Shown here one piece after another: positions 12,499 through 26,589 of a DNA stretch of 64,000 nt. The position numbers were made by a program, and so were the translations under genes. Positions within the stretch are counted from its first letter, which is position 1. Every line of letters begins with the position of its first letter. This stretch comes from Microcebus murinus (Eukaryota; Chordata; Mammalia; Primates; Cheirogaleidae). The stretch spans positions 56,686,501 to 56,750,500 of the forward strand of contig NC_134111.1 of NCBI RefSeq assembly GCF_040939455.1. Reading direction: 5' to 3'. The notes under the pieces were generated by a model. It worked only from the letters and a program-made list of their open reading frames with translations, was not told the DNA's origin and did no database searches.

Positions 12499-12629
12499 TT
12501 TTTTAATTATTTTTTTTATTTTGGCATATTATGGGGGTACAGATTTTAAGGTTTCAACAAATGCCCATTCCCCCCCCCCAAAAGTCTGAGTCTCCATCAT
12601 GACCATCCCCCAGATGGTGCACATCTCAC
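12499..12629 (-). repeat. Short 5'-truncated LINE-1, strepsirrhine 3' end
   Basis: On the plus strand it is T-rich, then 'GGCATATTATGGGGGTACAG', a C10 run (12570-12579) and 'ATGACCATCCCCCAGATGG'. Its reverse complement ends '…GTACCCCCATAATATGCC' plus A tail, the same 3' end as the L1s at 53090 and 62699. It is flanked by TTAATGTTTTACTTTTT at 12482-12498 and 12630-12646, a 17-bp target-site duplication. Confidence 0.85.
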
Positions 12630-12646
12630 TTAATGTTTTACTTTTT

Positions 12647-13985
12647 AAAAATCCTTGAAAACCTGAATAGAAACAAAACAGATATAAATATAACAAAGGC
12701 AATTTTTTTTCTCTCGAAGATCAAGAAATACAAACAATTGCATATTGTTGGCAATATTAGTTCAACCACAAAACTTTACTATTTTGGATTTCAAATCATA
12801 AATTTCAATAAAAATAAACCACATAGAACACTCTACTAGGAGTGCATGCTACCATGAGACCTGCATTTTTGTATCTGGAATATGTAAAAGCTGAGATGTG
12901 TCATGCTGACACTTTCTGTCCTGTCCAGGGCACCCAGACAGGGGTCCACCTGAATGCCATCAGTGCTGCTGAAAGGAAGACAAATGGCATGCCACTCTGT
13001 CCACGGACTGTTGATTAAACCAAGGGTCAAATGTTTGGAAAAGTGCTTCACTCTAAAATCCCCTGCTCTTTGCTGAAACCTCACACTGGCCATGGCTTGT
13101 AAAGGACATCAAGTGTACCCTTTTTCACTGGGATACAGTTATCCCAGCAGAAAGTTCACCAGCCATTCAGAATTGGCATAAAGGCTAAAATAACACAACC
13201 CATACCTCATAAACTGATAGACAGGTACCATTATATCTAAGACCCAGACTCAATAAAGCTATCATTATTATTATTGCTATTATTACTATTTTATCAAAAT
13301 ATTGTACATTTCTACATATTTTGAGGCAGGTTGACAATTGGCCTCTAATTGCTGCAGAAATTAAATGGGACTCCAGGATCTTACCTTTTCCCATTTTTTT
13401 CAGAGTCTCCCTAGTGGCAGTAAATATTCTCCATAGAAAATACAAGTGAAATCAGCCCAGAGATGAGGCAGGCTATCAGAGTAGACTATAGATTAGCATT
13501 TCATTTTTTTCCTCTGCTTTTAAGAAAGTGAATTTAGAGAGCTTGATATATTTTGCTTAAATTCCATATTGTCAGGCCTCCTTTGAAAAGCTCTGGGATT
13601 CATCAAACTAGAGTTGTATATTCCATTGACAAAAAAGGATGACTAGAGTCAGGAAAAAAACATCCTGTGATCCATTTTGAAGATCCATTTTGAAAAGAAG
13701 ACTAATGTCTGCATTTTTCAGTAGCTTTTCTGGAGAAATTCCATCTTGGTTTTATTTTGGGGAAGAATAAAAAGAAACATACAGAATTCAAACAGATTTG
13801 TGTTTCTTCCATAAAATAATGTCCTTCTTCTAGATAACTCTAACAGTGAAAGATGCCACCTTTTTAGAGGTTAAGGGTTTCATATTGACTTTAAATATAC
13901 AGTTCTGTTCCTGGGAATTTTCGCTGTTTTCCAACACATCACATTTTTATAAGTGTATTATTTTCAATTTGTTTATATTTACCGT
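12647..13985. other. Unique intronic sequence
   Basis: No exon or named repeat was recognised. It includes an (ATT)-rich simple stretch at 13262-13291 and a 13-bp direct repeat GATCCATTTTGAA near 13669-13694. Confidence 0.45.
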
Positions 13986-13989
13986 ACTT

Positions 13990-14180
13990 TTCTGAAAAAT
14001 TTATTCATTTAACAAAAGTTTATTAATTACCTATCATATGTCATTTTAGGAGCTGGACAGACAGTGACGAATAAGTCTTAAGATATCCAACATTCTAGTT
14101 GGGAAGACCTAAATATCTAAAGTAATAAATAAGATGATTTCAGAGTATTGTAAGTACCATGAAAAAAATCAAATAGGAGA
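13990..14180 (+). repeat. Old interspersed repeat, family not named
   Basis: 'ATTCATTTAACAAAAGTTTATTAATTACCTATCATATG' and 'CATTCTAGTTGGGAAGACC' match a common ancient mammalian repeat (TTCAACAAATATTTATTGAGC… type). Related copies lie at 25340, 34310, 52030 and 61268. Confidence 0.55.
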
Positions 14181-17100
14181 ATGGGAAAGAAACAATATTT
14201 GACCTACCACAGATAATTCCTAAAAACATTTACATTGCCTTGATACCCACTGTGATTCAGATACTTTTACATGTAAAGCCATAGCTAATATGCAAAAAAT
14301 CCTTTGCATGATTTAGACAAGTCGATCCAGAATCCAGAATCGTGCAATTGGTAAAAACTGTAGACAAAGAGCATGCTCCTCAGTTTTCAACATGGTCAGT
14401 GAGATGTCTGCAGAGGATTTTCTTCAACTACCAAGTACCAAGACAACAACTGATCTCAGAGTCACCACTAACAATATATGGCCAACAAGAAAGGGAAACT
14501 GAAATAATTTCCATTTTAGAAGTTTTCTAAGGATGAGTTTGCTAAATACTAGGCACAACCCATCTGTAGACCTTCCTAGTGGGTTTCTGTATAGCGTAAT
14601 TGGCCTGAAACATGGTGAGCAAAGAGCAAAATGACCATGAATTATTTCTTTTGACTTTAAGATAAATACATATTTTGTCTAAGATCTAACAGTTGCTTGT
14701 GAAGATATTACAACAAAATGTTTTTCATCTTTTACACTTTTAAAACTTTAGAGTTGCCAAATGGTAAAAGCAAAAAAGCTAAAAGCAGATGGATGGGTGA
14801 TTTCACCATCTCATTTCTCTTTAGTGGAAACACAGTAATGCTTTTGACAGATAATTTTTAAACTGTTCTGAGTAGAAAGAATAATTTTTAAGTTCTTTTT
14901 CAGACAGTATTTTGTTAATGGGAGACGCCGTAAGATTAAACCTGTGTACCTTACTAAAGCTGAATGTCTAATTCTCACAGTAGAACCTTGTATGTAACAA
15001 ATATGGTCAGTACAAATGTAAAATGTTCCATTTTCTTGGCTGGCTCCACATGCCTGGTGATTTTCCATGCCACCAGGGATCAAGAGTGATGCAGCAAATC
15101 TGCAGTTATGCTACTGGGTAATTTAAGAAGCCACATCAAAGAGCATTTCAAAAAGTTCAGTTTAACAAATAAGACTTTCAACTTATTTCTGCAATGGGTA
15201 TGGGACTTAACTGAATGTTCATTCTTCCTTTGTTGTCATTAATGAACACATACCCAGCAGTGTTTTAGGTGTTGATGTTCCTATTCAAATTTTAGATGAG
15301 TAAACTAAAGAATTGAAATTATATCACATATGTATCCATATTCAGGTTAAAAAATGCATATTGAAAGGTCTAATTGGTTAATGTGATGTATTGAGGAAAC
15401 CCAAACCACCCTCAACTCCAATTGCGACTGCTGTTTTCAATGTAGGGAAAAAGCATTAAGGTAATGAGCTGAATTACGTCTCCTAAGGAAACCTTGTGCT
15501 TTTCTTTCTTTCCCTTCTTGAACAAACAAATGCTTAGACGTGACTGGAAATAACTAGGAAAGAGAAGTGTTTTTCCATCAGTATGTAAAGAAAGTTTTTG
15601 AAAGGGTCTTCATTTTGTCCTCAAGATTTGATCAAATAATTTTTGATCAAAATATACATACGGATTTTAAAGATCTGTAACATCTTTCAAAGATAACATA
15701 ATGAAAAATTCATATGATATTATTAGATGTCCTTTTGAAGGAATGTGAGAAAAATGACAAATTTTTTAAGTAAAATAAAAAAACTACTTGGAATCTTTTA
15801 GGGAATTAATAAGAATTTGCTTCTACTCTGAATTTTAATAGCTCAGAAGAAATAAAATGATGATAAATAATATTAATATTTTTTGTATGTGGAAAAGTTA
15901 CTGTCCTAAAAATACTTATGTTTTATTTATCAGTAAGATATATTCATATTTAGAAAAATAAAAACAACAAATATCTCAAGACATATATGGTTGACAATGA
16001 ACTATATCCCACAAAGATAGATACCAACAAAACTGGTTAGAGTACACTATTCTAGAAAAAGGAACTGGATTTACCAAGAAAATCTAAATAAAATGGGCTG
16101 GGTTCTTCCTATTTTATTTATGTAATAGTATTGTGTCTCCTCAGGGTAAAATAAAACGAGACATTATTTCAAGAATATGGACTACAAAATGGTTTTTCAA
16201 TAGATGTCTAAAATACTGAACAAAATAGAGACTCATTAGAGTATAGGTCATCAGAGGTGATTAGGTCACAGCTTATTTGAAGAAAAAGATCTATTCTGAA
16301 GTTTGCTAAGACAAGCCAAACATATGAGATAGAAGATAATACAGTTTTAGGGCTTTCCTTTTTTCTTTTTTAAACGCTGACTTGAAAATAACCCCCAAAT
16401 TGTCCCCAAGAGTAAACTTCCATAATATAAAATCAGTGCCAAAAATGTCTGAGAAATATTTTTTAAAAAATAGAATTTTTTATTCTTTAGAAAAAAAACA
16501 TGGCATATGAGTAACCAAAGACTACTTGCTGATACTTACAGATGTAGTTTTTAAAACTATTGGTGCTAAATCTCCAAATCCAAATAAGTAAGGATGTGTT
16601 TGCTTGTTTTCTGGTAAATGGGCTAAAAAATGTCATAAGGGCTTTCTAAGAGACTAGGGAAGTAATGAGCTTTCTTGATTTAAAAATCAATAAATCTCCT
16701 GAACAGCCAAATGCATTAACTGACATCCTTTCAAAACCATTCTGTCAAAACTAAGTTTGTTTGGTAACTAATCAGATATATCCTGATGCTGAGGTCCATG
16801 ACACAAATTAAAAAGGTGTAAGATAAAAACCCCTCCAGCAAGAAAAAGTACAAAAGCAGAAACCTGGACCTGTTTTAATATATTCTTCATTCTGCAAAGC
16901 TAAGCGAATATGAGGAATTTTCCCCCCAAATGGAGGACAACACATTTCTTACCCTTGCACTAAGAAGAAGCATGACAGTTGAGGACTGGTAAAGCTCTAG
17001 AAAAGCAACAAATCTATAATGTTCTAATCCTAAGCATTGTGGGCTCTTAATTCCCCCATGCCACTCACCCATTAGACAGTGGTCAAATGTCAGGGATCAT

Positions 17101-17300
17101 CTACATTTTCAAACTTTTTACAAAATTTGTTTCAGTTTGAGTCCCAGAACCTCCCCCTTCCTTCACCTGCAAATAGAATCCTAACTGGAAATTCAATACA
17201 ATAAAACATTGAAAACTGAGTTATGGTTAAAGCAGGTAGGTTGGGCCCCAGATTTTAGTCTTTCTCACTTAAAAATGAAAAAAGATTTACAGAATTTTAG
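14181..17300. other. Unique AT-rich intronic sequence, nothing recognised
   Basis: I saw no coding exon, RNA gene or repeat family on either strand. Confidence 0.45.
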
Positions 17301-17344
17301 CGACTTTGCTTGAGCATCCCCAGGGAAGACCAGAATCCAAATCT

Positions 17345-17510
17345 CCTTCTATGGGTGCCAGATTCAGCAAACAAAAATATAAGATGCACATTTAAAGTTG
17401 AATTTTTGATAAATAACAAATAATTATTAATGTCAGTATGTGTCATGCAATGTTTGGCACATTAATAGTAAAAACATTATTCGTTTGGGCATCTTGTGTT
17501 TTATCCTTAA
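17345..17510. repeat. Palindromic DNA-transposon-like fragment
   Basis: 'GGTGCCAGATTCAGCAAACAAAAATATAAGATGCACATTTAAAG…' and 'CATTATTCGTTTGGGCATCTTGTGTTTTATCC' form diverged inverted arms around 'GTCATGCAATGTTTGGCAC'. This resembles a short mammalian palindromic MER element; I cannot name the family. Confidence 0.45.
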
Positions 17511-18549
17511 TTTGCCTTCAAGGATGCCACAGCTATATCAATATTGATTCTACTAGTCCTTCTTCTCATAGGTTCACCTTTTCACACTAACATTTTAGGG
17601 CTTTAATTAAGAAAGTGGTCCCTGAGTGGTTCTGTGGACAGGTGATATGAAAAATATTTTATGTCATATGTTCATCTTGCTATTGCCCTGTTTTACAAAT
17701 GTGTATGTGTACACATACTAGCTCTTAGTGCTAAACATTTTTGGTTTAAATTTGTCTCTGCATTTATATTATACAAAATATACTACAGTTGTAAAGTAAA
17801 ATAAAGAGCTTTAATAAAGTGCCTCACTCTGCTTTCTGCAGTGATAATTACTCTATTGAATAAGGCTCTGTTAATGGTACAGCTTGACATTCAACATTTG
17901 TCCATTTGATTTATTGTAATTATTCTAAACGTGATTGCAAGGAGGCTCTAGTTCAAACCAAAAGTAGTTTAAACTAAACTGCCTTTTCTTTTCTTCTGAA
18001 TATGTAAGGAAAAGCAGTCACTTCCAGGCAAAACTATTTTACTCACCAAATTTATGTCAAATATACACAAAGCCCTCTCTGTCTCTATATGTTCTGAATA
18101 GAGCAACACATATGTAAGAGAAAAAATGAATATGGCAAATGAAATCACCAAATTAAAAATGCATACAGTTTGCTTATATTTTGGCCATGGATATAGTACT
18201 AAGAATTCCTAATCAAAGAATGGAGAAAAGCCCATTTGAACCATATAGCAAGTTGTCATGAAACACATCAAGTCTCTCAGTAATATTCACGAAAAGATTT
18301 AATGTCAAGAGGCAAAAATCATTTGTATTTAGAATCTATGCACCCCTCATAAAGATTTTCAGAAATGTTTCTGAATTATTCTGCTTTGCTTTCTGAAATT
18401 CAATCTATCGGGATGCTTGGCCCTTCAAAGCCTTCACAACACTCATTTGAAATTTTTATTCACCCTTCTGCCTCCCTGCAACGTGAATGCCTATTCCTAA
18501 CAACACGAGAAGTTGATACATCACTTTATTGAAAAGATTTTGTATAATT

Positions 18550-18990
18550 AGTTGGGAACAATATCACAACAGAATAATATCGCAACATCAATTGTTGGCA
18601 GTTATCAAACCACTGCAGTTCGATTGGCCCTCCCAAAGCCGGGGTTAAAAGCTGGCCTCTGGAAATCAATCATGCTCTCAGCAGAGAAGAATATTTCAGT
18701 GATATGAAAGCTGAAATGGAGACTATAATCTTTTGTGATTACCCTCGAGGCCGAAGCAAACGCAAAAAGGGAAGTCTATGAATTGCTGATAATTTCCTGT
18801 GATGACCGACTCTCAGAAAATTCTGATATTGCCCTTGCACTGTAACAAAATGATGGTTCCCCAGACGCATAGCTTCAAAGAACTCCACATCTGGGTGTCA
18901 CAATGCTTCTTCAGAAGCTACTCATCCATTAAAAGGGCCAGGTCTGTGAGGCAGCAGTGCTCTCTCTGAAGACAAAGGAGAGTCTGATTG
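18550..18990. promoter_or_regulatory. Candidate conserved non-coding element
   Basis: A repeat-free block with higher GC than its surroundings, including 'CGATTGGCCCTCCC' (inverted CCAAT box), 'CCTCGAGGCCGAAGCAAACGC', and CpGs that are rare elsewhere in the window. No exon-like reading frame was found. Conservation cannot be tested from one sequence. Confidence 0.3.
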
Positions 18991-20334
18991 CACAAGGAGT
19001 GATGAGCTGTGTTACAGCCTGTCTTTCTAGAAAGTTCTTTTCTGAAGGAATTGATTTTAAATGTTTCACTTTAACCCATCCTCACCCCAGAAGTCTAAGG
19101 ACTGAGACATTTCTCTGTTGTTCCTAATGGCTGTGGAACTATAAATATCTTAGCTTGTATAACTTCTAAATTCTTATTTAGGCTGATATTTGCATTTTGT
19201 GAAAAAATAGCTTTCATACATATGCACATACCCTTAAGGTCTATATAGTAGTTTGGGATAGAATATAAACCTATTAATCTTTTTTGAGTAAGCAGCAAAC
19301 TTAGAGTTAGATGCTATTGCTCAGAGCACAAGTTAAGGGGGTTTTTACATGATTGGCAATTTAAATTCAAGAAAACAGGTGTGTTGGGGGAAGGGTACAG
19401 GGAAATATGTAACAGTCAAAAGTACAAAGAATTTTGAGGATAAATTTCCATCATCAATATATGAAGGATAATTTGGTATGTTGATTATTATGACTGAGTT
19501 TAAAATATCTTTTGAATGTCAATTTTAACCTACTTGTAGCTTAGTTAATGAATAATAATGTGGGAATAAAGATTCTATGTTTGGAAGTCAATAGTACTAT
19601 AAAAATATAACAGAAACCATCATTATGTCTTAGGACTCAATAACAATGTGTCATAGGTATACAGCTCTCAGATTCAAAATATCTTTGTATGTAGCTTTTA
19701 AAACTTAAATATCATTGAAGGTAAACAGGAAAGACTGAATCCAATCAAACTGGTTGTGCTTATTTCCAGCCTCCATTCAATATGCCCTATCCCTAGCCCT
19801 GCTCGAAATTCACTTGCAGCACCTCTTTACCGCTTCCAGGCAGTCAGGTGATTCTGATCATTAACTATGCCCTACCATTATCTCATTCAGCTAACATAAA
19901 GTGAGCACCTGCTAAGCACCAGGTATGACTATTTTAAACTGTAGTGCAAATTTCTTAAACTCAAGGTCTTAGCCATATGTATATCCTTAGCATCTGCCTT
20001 AGTTAGGTTTGCTTTAATGCACAAAGCCAGCCCCAGTGATAAACATAACTTGGTTTATTTAAGGTAGTTTATTAGGTGGAAGAGATAGAGATAGAAGTAT
20101 TTATAAAAGTATTAATATTAATCATAAAAATCATTTTTCTATTTAAGTGTTCTTTTGTAAACATCATCTTATTTGATATTCATGGTATTTTAAATTATTT
20201 TAAAAAGTATGGTGATGTTATATACTTAAGATTTTTCTCGCAGCCTCTCATTAAATACATTCCAGAAATTTTCTAAATATTCAGTCATACCCTCAGTTCT
20301 ATATAAATATAATAAAGTCAATTTTCATTATGTA

Positions 20335-20460
20335 ATAATAGAAAGGTATTATCATCCCCAGTTCTAAAATTGGGAAAAGTGGTGCTAAGTGACTGTCTCA
20401 AGATCAAAGAATATGGGTTCAGACATGGGTCTTCTGACTCCTAATCCAATGCTCTTTCTC
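20335..20460 (+). repeat. MIR SINE fragment
   Basis: 'TATTATCATCCCCAGTTCTAAAATTGGG', 'CTGTCTCAAGATCAAAG' and 'TTCTGACTCCTAATCCAATGCTCTTTC' follow the 3' half of MIR on the plus strand. Confidence 0.65.
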
Positions 20461-22435
20461 TATATAATGAAGTGGAGCATTCTCCCTTCTTCTCCCCTTT
20501 ATTCCAGCTCCTCCTTCCCTGGGAAGAATGCAGCAGAGTCAAAGCCAGGTACAACTATCAGAGGTTTACTTTGGAACAAGTTAAGTGGGTTTACTTCTTT
20601 GAGAACAGCAAGAACTCTCCATGTGGCTTTTGAGAAGAGGTGGGATCTAGCTGATGAATGAGTGACAAAATAAATGAATGCCACTGCTTTCTTTGGAAGG
20701 TAAGTACTTCACTAGTATACCATGTGATAGCAGCCATTAGTAATCATTTTGGTATCTAATAGCTTCAGCTCATTTTGGAAAATGGATATTTTGTGGATTT
20801 GATTATATTGTTGTGACAATGAACCATTTTACATATGATGGAAGTTTGGAGTCCACCTAAGAAAAACAATGAAATTAGCCCTAGACATGTATTTTTAATT
20901 GCTGGAGAATTTCTTTCTGTGCATTTTTAATTATTTATAAGTCATAAACCTGTGAAAAAAATCAGATATATTTTCTACAACACCACTCAGATCTGTAGTT
21001 AGCTCTAGAAACTATAATCACAGTAAGAGAAAACAAGTATTAGACTGACAAGACAAATCTGTCTCCTAAGTAGAATAAAGGAGAATTTTCAACCTTACTT
21101 TAGAGGTCACAAGGATTTATTGGGTACTTAAAAAAATTTCCCATATAAATAACCTGAGAGAAGTATACACATTTAAATTCAAGATATGGTATGGAGGAAA
21201 CCAGCTCTTTCTTGTCTGATATTTAGTATTTTTTTTTAAATTTTTCCTTTTCAGTGGTAAAGCTCTCTATTGAAAGAAATAAGACTAGATTATATTCTTC
21301 AATCTTCTGATCTGCAAAAAGGGTACAATAATGGCACATGCAGCCTATTTCATATGTGAGTGCATTAAAAGAATTAATTGTAGGATGTCTTTAAAATATG
21401 CTAAAGCCCTCTGATACTAGAATTCCAGGAAAAAAGGTACCATTTATATATTTTATGTTTTTTTTTAAATTTCAAGCATCAGAACATGAAAAGGAAGGCA
21501 ATAAAACCTAAATTGAAAGCTAAATCTGTGGGGGGAAAAAGTGTTTTTCCAGGATTCCTACTGAGCTCTGCAAAGATGTTTGAAACTTCACAGATTGCTA
21601 AACAGCACTCCAATTCATCTTTAGCACCCTCAAAAGCAACCATAAAAGCAAAGGGCCTGAAATATTCCAAAGTATTCTCCCCACCACTGAAGGAGATCTG
21701 TGATTTAATTCTGAACGTAAGGATCTAGAGATAGAAAAAAAAAAAAAAGATCTGTGCTATTAGATGGGTTTTTAAGCTTTTGATAAAAGTTTTTCAGAGA
21801 CCACCACCATTAATTAAAGTTCATTGAGCAACAAATTTAGAAATATCTTTTCTGGGATGGAGGGGATGTTTTGTACAATAACATTTTGCTTCTTTTTTGT
21901 AATTATTAAGCGCTCTTGCTCCACCATAGACACATTAAGGCTTGTTTACTGAGAGAAGCTAAGAACAAGGCTGTTGGTTTCCCCTTTTTATTTAATTAAC
22001 TGGGGATTTGTTAAGAATATTAGTGAGGTAATATTGGCAAGTGAAAAATAAGATAAAATTTTTAAAGAAGAGGGCCTGACATAAACACTCTTTCCAAGTT
22101 GACGCTACTCTTGAAAAATGCTGACCTGGGACAGCGCCAAGACTAAAGACCTGTCTTGCCAGAAAATCTGATGTACCCTCCAAGTACACATAATCCTTGA
22201 AACTCTAGCACTGAAGACAAGGCCCCAGAGCCATGTGAGGTTGAGACTAGGATAATGAAAGGGACATGCAAGAGGACACAGCATGGTGGGACTACAGATG
22301 CCTCTTTTCACAGGCTCCTGAAACCTTGTGTTCTCTTACTTCACGAGGGCCCATCAAAGTCTTAACCTGATGTTTATGGGTGCCTTTTTATCAACTGAAT
22401 TGACTGTTCACTATGAGCAGAATCCTCTCTTATGT
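20461..22435. other. Unique intronic sequence
   Basis: No gene or named repeat was recognised. An A14 run sits near 21736. Short open frames on both strands at 21480-21730 show no known domain. Confidence 0.45.
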
Positions 22436-22469
22436 TATGGTGAACTACACAAGAGGAGGAAGTAATTCC

Positions 22470-22572
22470 TATCAGACAGTGAGACACTTGTCGTATTTAT
22501 CGCTGTACACCCCTCCTTAGCATAATGCCTGGAACATGTAGGCAGGCAGTAAATGGTTGTGAATGAATGACT
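22470..22572 (+). repeat. L2 LINE 3'-end fragment
   Basis: 'TTAGCATAATGCCTGGAACATGTAGGCAGGCAGTAAATGGTTGTGAATGAATGA' fits the L2 3' terminus (…GTGCCTGGCACATAGTAGG…AATGAATGA). Confidence 0.65.
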
Positions 22573-24150
22573 TTTTCTAGATGCCCTAAACAAGTAATTT
22601 ATTAGGGAGAGAGAACAAATATGACTACCCATTACACAGACATACATTCATACAAACATGCATATCATATAAATAATATCTACATGTTCAATTGAGGTTT
22701 CAAGAGTGAGTAGAGAAAAGGGAAATTTGAACACAAAGTCTTTAGTAAAACAAATCTTGAGGCTTTGGAGTAAGGCAAGGGATATAAGTTAAATTTTAAA
22801 AGGACATGTTTGTGGTCTGAAGAGGTGAGGGAGCCCATAGTGCAGATGGTCACTATGTAGTTTTTCCCCTCCTAATGGTCATGTTTACATAGTTTTTCTC
22901 TCTGTCAAATTTAATAGGGATACAAAATTTTCTAGGCATAGAAATATAATATATGCCAAAATATTTATACCAATCTTTGTTAGTTTTGTACCACATTTCA
23001 AAGATTTCCTTTACTCAATTTTTTTCTAATGATCTGGGAAGCGTGGCTTCTGACTTAAGCCTGGCAATAGACCCTCAACCTCTCCCCTCTTCAAGTGAAC
23101 ATGAGCAACTGTGGAAAATTTCATATCGTGTTTTAGTTCTATGCATTGCTTTAGAACATATAAAAGAAGATAATTCTTCAATATATTTTAAGCCATATCA
23201 TGAAAAATAAAAATTCAACCATACAGTCTTTTCTATTTGACTATAATAAATAGTTCAAGTAGAGTCAGCTGGACATACTGGTATCCTAAAAAATATTGAA
23301 CACATAACTTTTAATACAGCAAGCACCATTAGAGTGAAAAAGAACTCAGGATTACATTAGAGGAAGTAAAGTACTCTCTTAAAAATATTCAAATAAAAGA
23401 AAATATGTTTTCAAACACTTCAATTGCACTTATAAAGATATTAAAGGCAGGTAAAAAAGTTAAATGTCCTAACTTCTCCAGGTTTCCTCACAATAACACT
23501 TCATGAGAAACATGGCATGAAATAATAGCAAAGTAAATGGGGTTTTGATTCCCAATTTCTTTCTTTCAGATCTCCTTCATAAATATATTATTAGTTCTAC
23601 TTTAAGAAAGAAACATTTTAAATATTCCTTGATATTGCCAAAGAATGAATGACCCAGAATCTCAGAGGATCTAGAATGTCAAAATAAATGGTATTCATAT
23701 AGATTATTTCACAGCTTGTCATGGATAATTCAAAAAATCAATGATTTGGAACTTTATACTTAGAAATAACCTTTATTCTGTTGCACATATTTGTTCATGT
23801 TTCAGGAAAAAATAATTTCAAGGTAGGTAGTGAAAAGCAGATTTTTTTTTTCACAAAAATAAGATTGTTGAGCCCCTTGTAATACAGTAGCAGTGACATC
23901 CATTATGCTTATGCTTTCCTAGAGCAGTTACAAAAACATGGCAGAAATGAAAAAGACATTTCAAATAATTGGTACATAAAACACCTGCTAATTGGCAAAG
24001 AAGCTGACAGGTGACTGTGGTCCCAAGGCAGCTCGTGATTATAAATTTAGCTCTGGAGAATTAGACAGATACATCTGTGTGCGTACACAATAGGACTGTT
24101 AAAAGGAAACTTTACCTACTTATCGTCACATACATCATATAGGTTGGGTA
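22573..24150. other. Unique AT-rich intronic sequence, nothing recognised
   Basis: No exon, RNA gene or named repeat was seen. Confidence 0.45.
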
Positions 24151-24525
24151 TGTGTCTCAGTCTGCTCAGGATGTCATAACAAAATACCATAGACTGGGTC
24201 ACTTAAACAACAGAAATCTATTTTCTCATAGTTCCAAAGACTGGTAGTCTAAGATCAGGGTACCAGCATGGTTGGGTTCTGATGAGGGCTGTCTTCCTGG
24301 TTTTCGGATGGCCACTTTCTCCCTGTGTCCTCCCATAGTGAAGACAGAGGGAGAGCTCTCTCCTGTCTCTCCTTATAAGGGCACTAATCCCATCATGTCA
24401 GCCTCACCCTTATGACCTCAGCTAACTCTAATTACTTCCCAAAGGCCCTATGTCAAATACTATCACATTGGGAGCTAAGACTTCCACATATAAATTGTGG
24501 GAGGATACAAACATTTAATGGGTCT
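24151..24525 (-). repeat. MST-type MaLR solo LTR
   Basis: The plus strand begins TGTGTCTCAGTCTGCTCAGG and runs 'ATAACAAAATACCATAGACTGGGT…', '…TATAAGGGCACTAATCCC…' to '…GGAGGATACAAACATT', the reverse complement of an MST LTR. It is near full length. No flanking internal sequence was seen, so it is a solo LTR of an ancient ERVL-MaLR element. Confidence 0.85.
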
Positions 24526-25339
24526 TCTAAATCAATTTATTTTACCATATTAAGTTAATATCGTCCATCTTGCTATTATCCTAGTAGTTTGTGAACAAAG
24601 ATGAAAGTTGGATCCGGAGTAAAGGAAATAGGAGATTCTAATTCTAATGCAAGAAACAATTGTGTATATTTTAGCAGCGCCCCAAACATCATGTGCAACC
24701 ACTAAAGGATGACCATGGAGTATTTGGCAAGTCTAAAGAAAAATTAATATCAAAATAATGAAAATAGCTCTACTGGAATACAAAACAATGTATTCTTTCT
24801 GGTGTTTCTTGAATACTATAAAGTTTAGTAACTATTCACTTTGCCATTGTTTCTTGGTTTTTATTATCTTGTCTTTTTCAAGTCTATTTATTCTATTTCT
24901 TATAAGTTTCTTGGCACAACGGTATTTTTATATTATTTATTTTGTTTATCCTCTCCCCAAACTACTTTTTAGTGCATATATTATATTTTCAATAAAATTC
25001 AGTAACTAACAACTTTATTCTTTGACTAAATGCTCTTAAAGGTAGGGCGTAGAACAAGGAATGTAGGAAATAATGGCTGAAGTTTCCACACCATCCAAAC
25101 AGAGAAAGCAGGGAATGACAGCTAGAGAAAAGTTTGTAACTAACTATCACCTTTAGATTAAAAAGTGATCACAGTCCTCAGGAAAATAAAAATAAAAGTA
25201 AACACCCAGCTTATCACCTAATACTTAGAAGGGGCTCAAAAATATTAGTATTCCCTTTGCTGGATGAGGGCCCCAGTTCTTTGGTTTTCAATGTTCATAC
25301 TCCCCCATCCTCTTCTGACCTTTTCTCTCTTCCCCTCTT

Positions 25340-25680
25340 CCTTCCTTCCAAAAAGTTTTATTGAGCACCTATGTGAGACTCCCAACATATTAAGATGAAT
25401 ACGATATAGCCCCTGTCCTCAAAGATCTGACATTCTAGTGAAGAAGTCAGATAATGAGGTAATTAGACTATGGTGTGACAATTGTTATAATTGAGGTAGT
25501 CTGGGGCTACTTTCAAAACACAGAGATAAGACTTAATGCAAACTTGAAGAGTGATGGAAGATTTCCTGTGAAGGAAGTGATATCCACGTTGAGCCCTAAC
25601 GACAAATAGTTGAAGGTGGGTAGCAGTGGTAGAAGTGAGCATTAGTAGGTAGTCAAGCACAGAAGCCTATTAGGCTTTAG
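25340..25680 (+). repeat. Old interspersed repeat, family not named
   Basis: 'TTTATTGAGCACCTATGTGAG', 'GCCCCTGTCCTCAAAGATCTGACATTCTAGTGAAG' and a later 'GAAGTGATATCCACGTTGAGCCCTAACG' region match a long ancient mammalian repeat also seen at 13990, 35170 and 52030. Confidence 0.55.
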
Positions 25681-26589
25681 ATAGAAAGGTCGAGATCTTT
25701 AAAAATTTATGTTTGGGTTTGTACAGTCTTGTAGCTATAAATGACTCAAAACAGTCTTTCTGTAGAGTACAACTGCTGAAGCACAGTGTTAACATCATCA
25801 TTCTCTAGTCATGCATCCTTGACATATAGCCCATGATAAATTATCAGTGATCCAAACTCCATTTTCCTTATCATGTCTCTGTATAACTCTGCTTGGACAG
25901 TGTCTCAAATTATTTGCTTATTCTTCATAGCTAAGTAAGCACTGAGGGAGAATTTGACAGTTGTGGTATAGAAGGCAAGAAAACCACTAAAAAACACTGT
26001 GAAGCCTATTTCTTCATCAAGTACAACTTAGCATAGAACAGGTCCCTATTCTATTTTGTAATACCACAGAATCTCATTTCATTGTTGTTAGTTTCTCATA
26101 TAACGTTATCATATTCCACTATTAAAAAACGAGGATATCATCACTTGATATATTTTTACAAATCTAATTAAAGAAAGTAGTAAAACATTAAGCTTCCAAA
26201 ACCTTCAGTTAGACAATAGAATTTTTGCTCTTCTGACAATAATTATGAGATTGAAATTGACTTCATATCATATATTTACTAATATTAGCTTTGGTTAAAA
26301 ATAAACTAGTATAATTCATCTGGTTTTCAAAGAATAAGTGGACTCTTGAGTGCAACATACTTTTAAAATTTGCCCACAAGAAATTGTAGCTGTTTTTCAA
26401 ATATATTCTGCTTTATAGTTGTTTGTAGAGGTCTATTTTATACATTCAGAAAAATCTCTTTTCCTCTTTCTACTTAATGATTCTACTGCAAATTGTCTAT
26501 TATGTTTCCAGAAAAGAGCACAAAAGAATTCTGATTGAGCTTTGTTCACAATGAATGCAGTGGGAGGTGATATGGGCCAAAGGAGCCAA

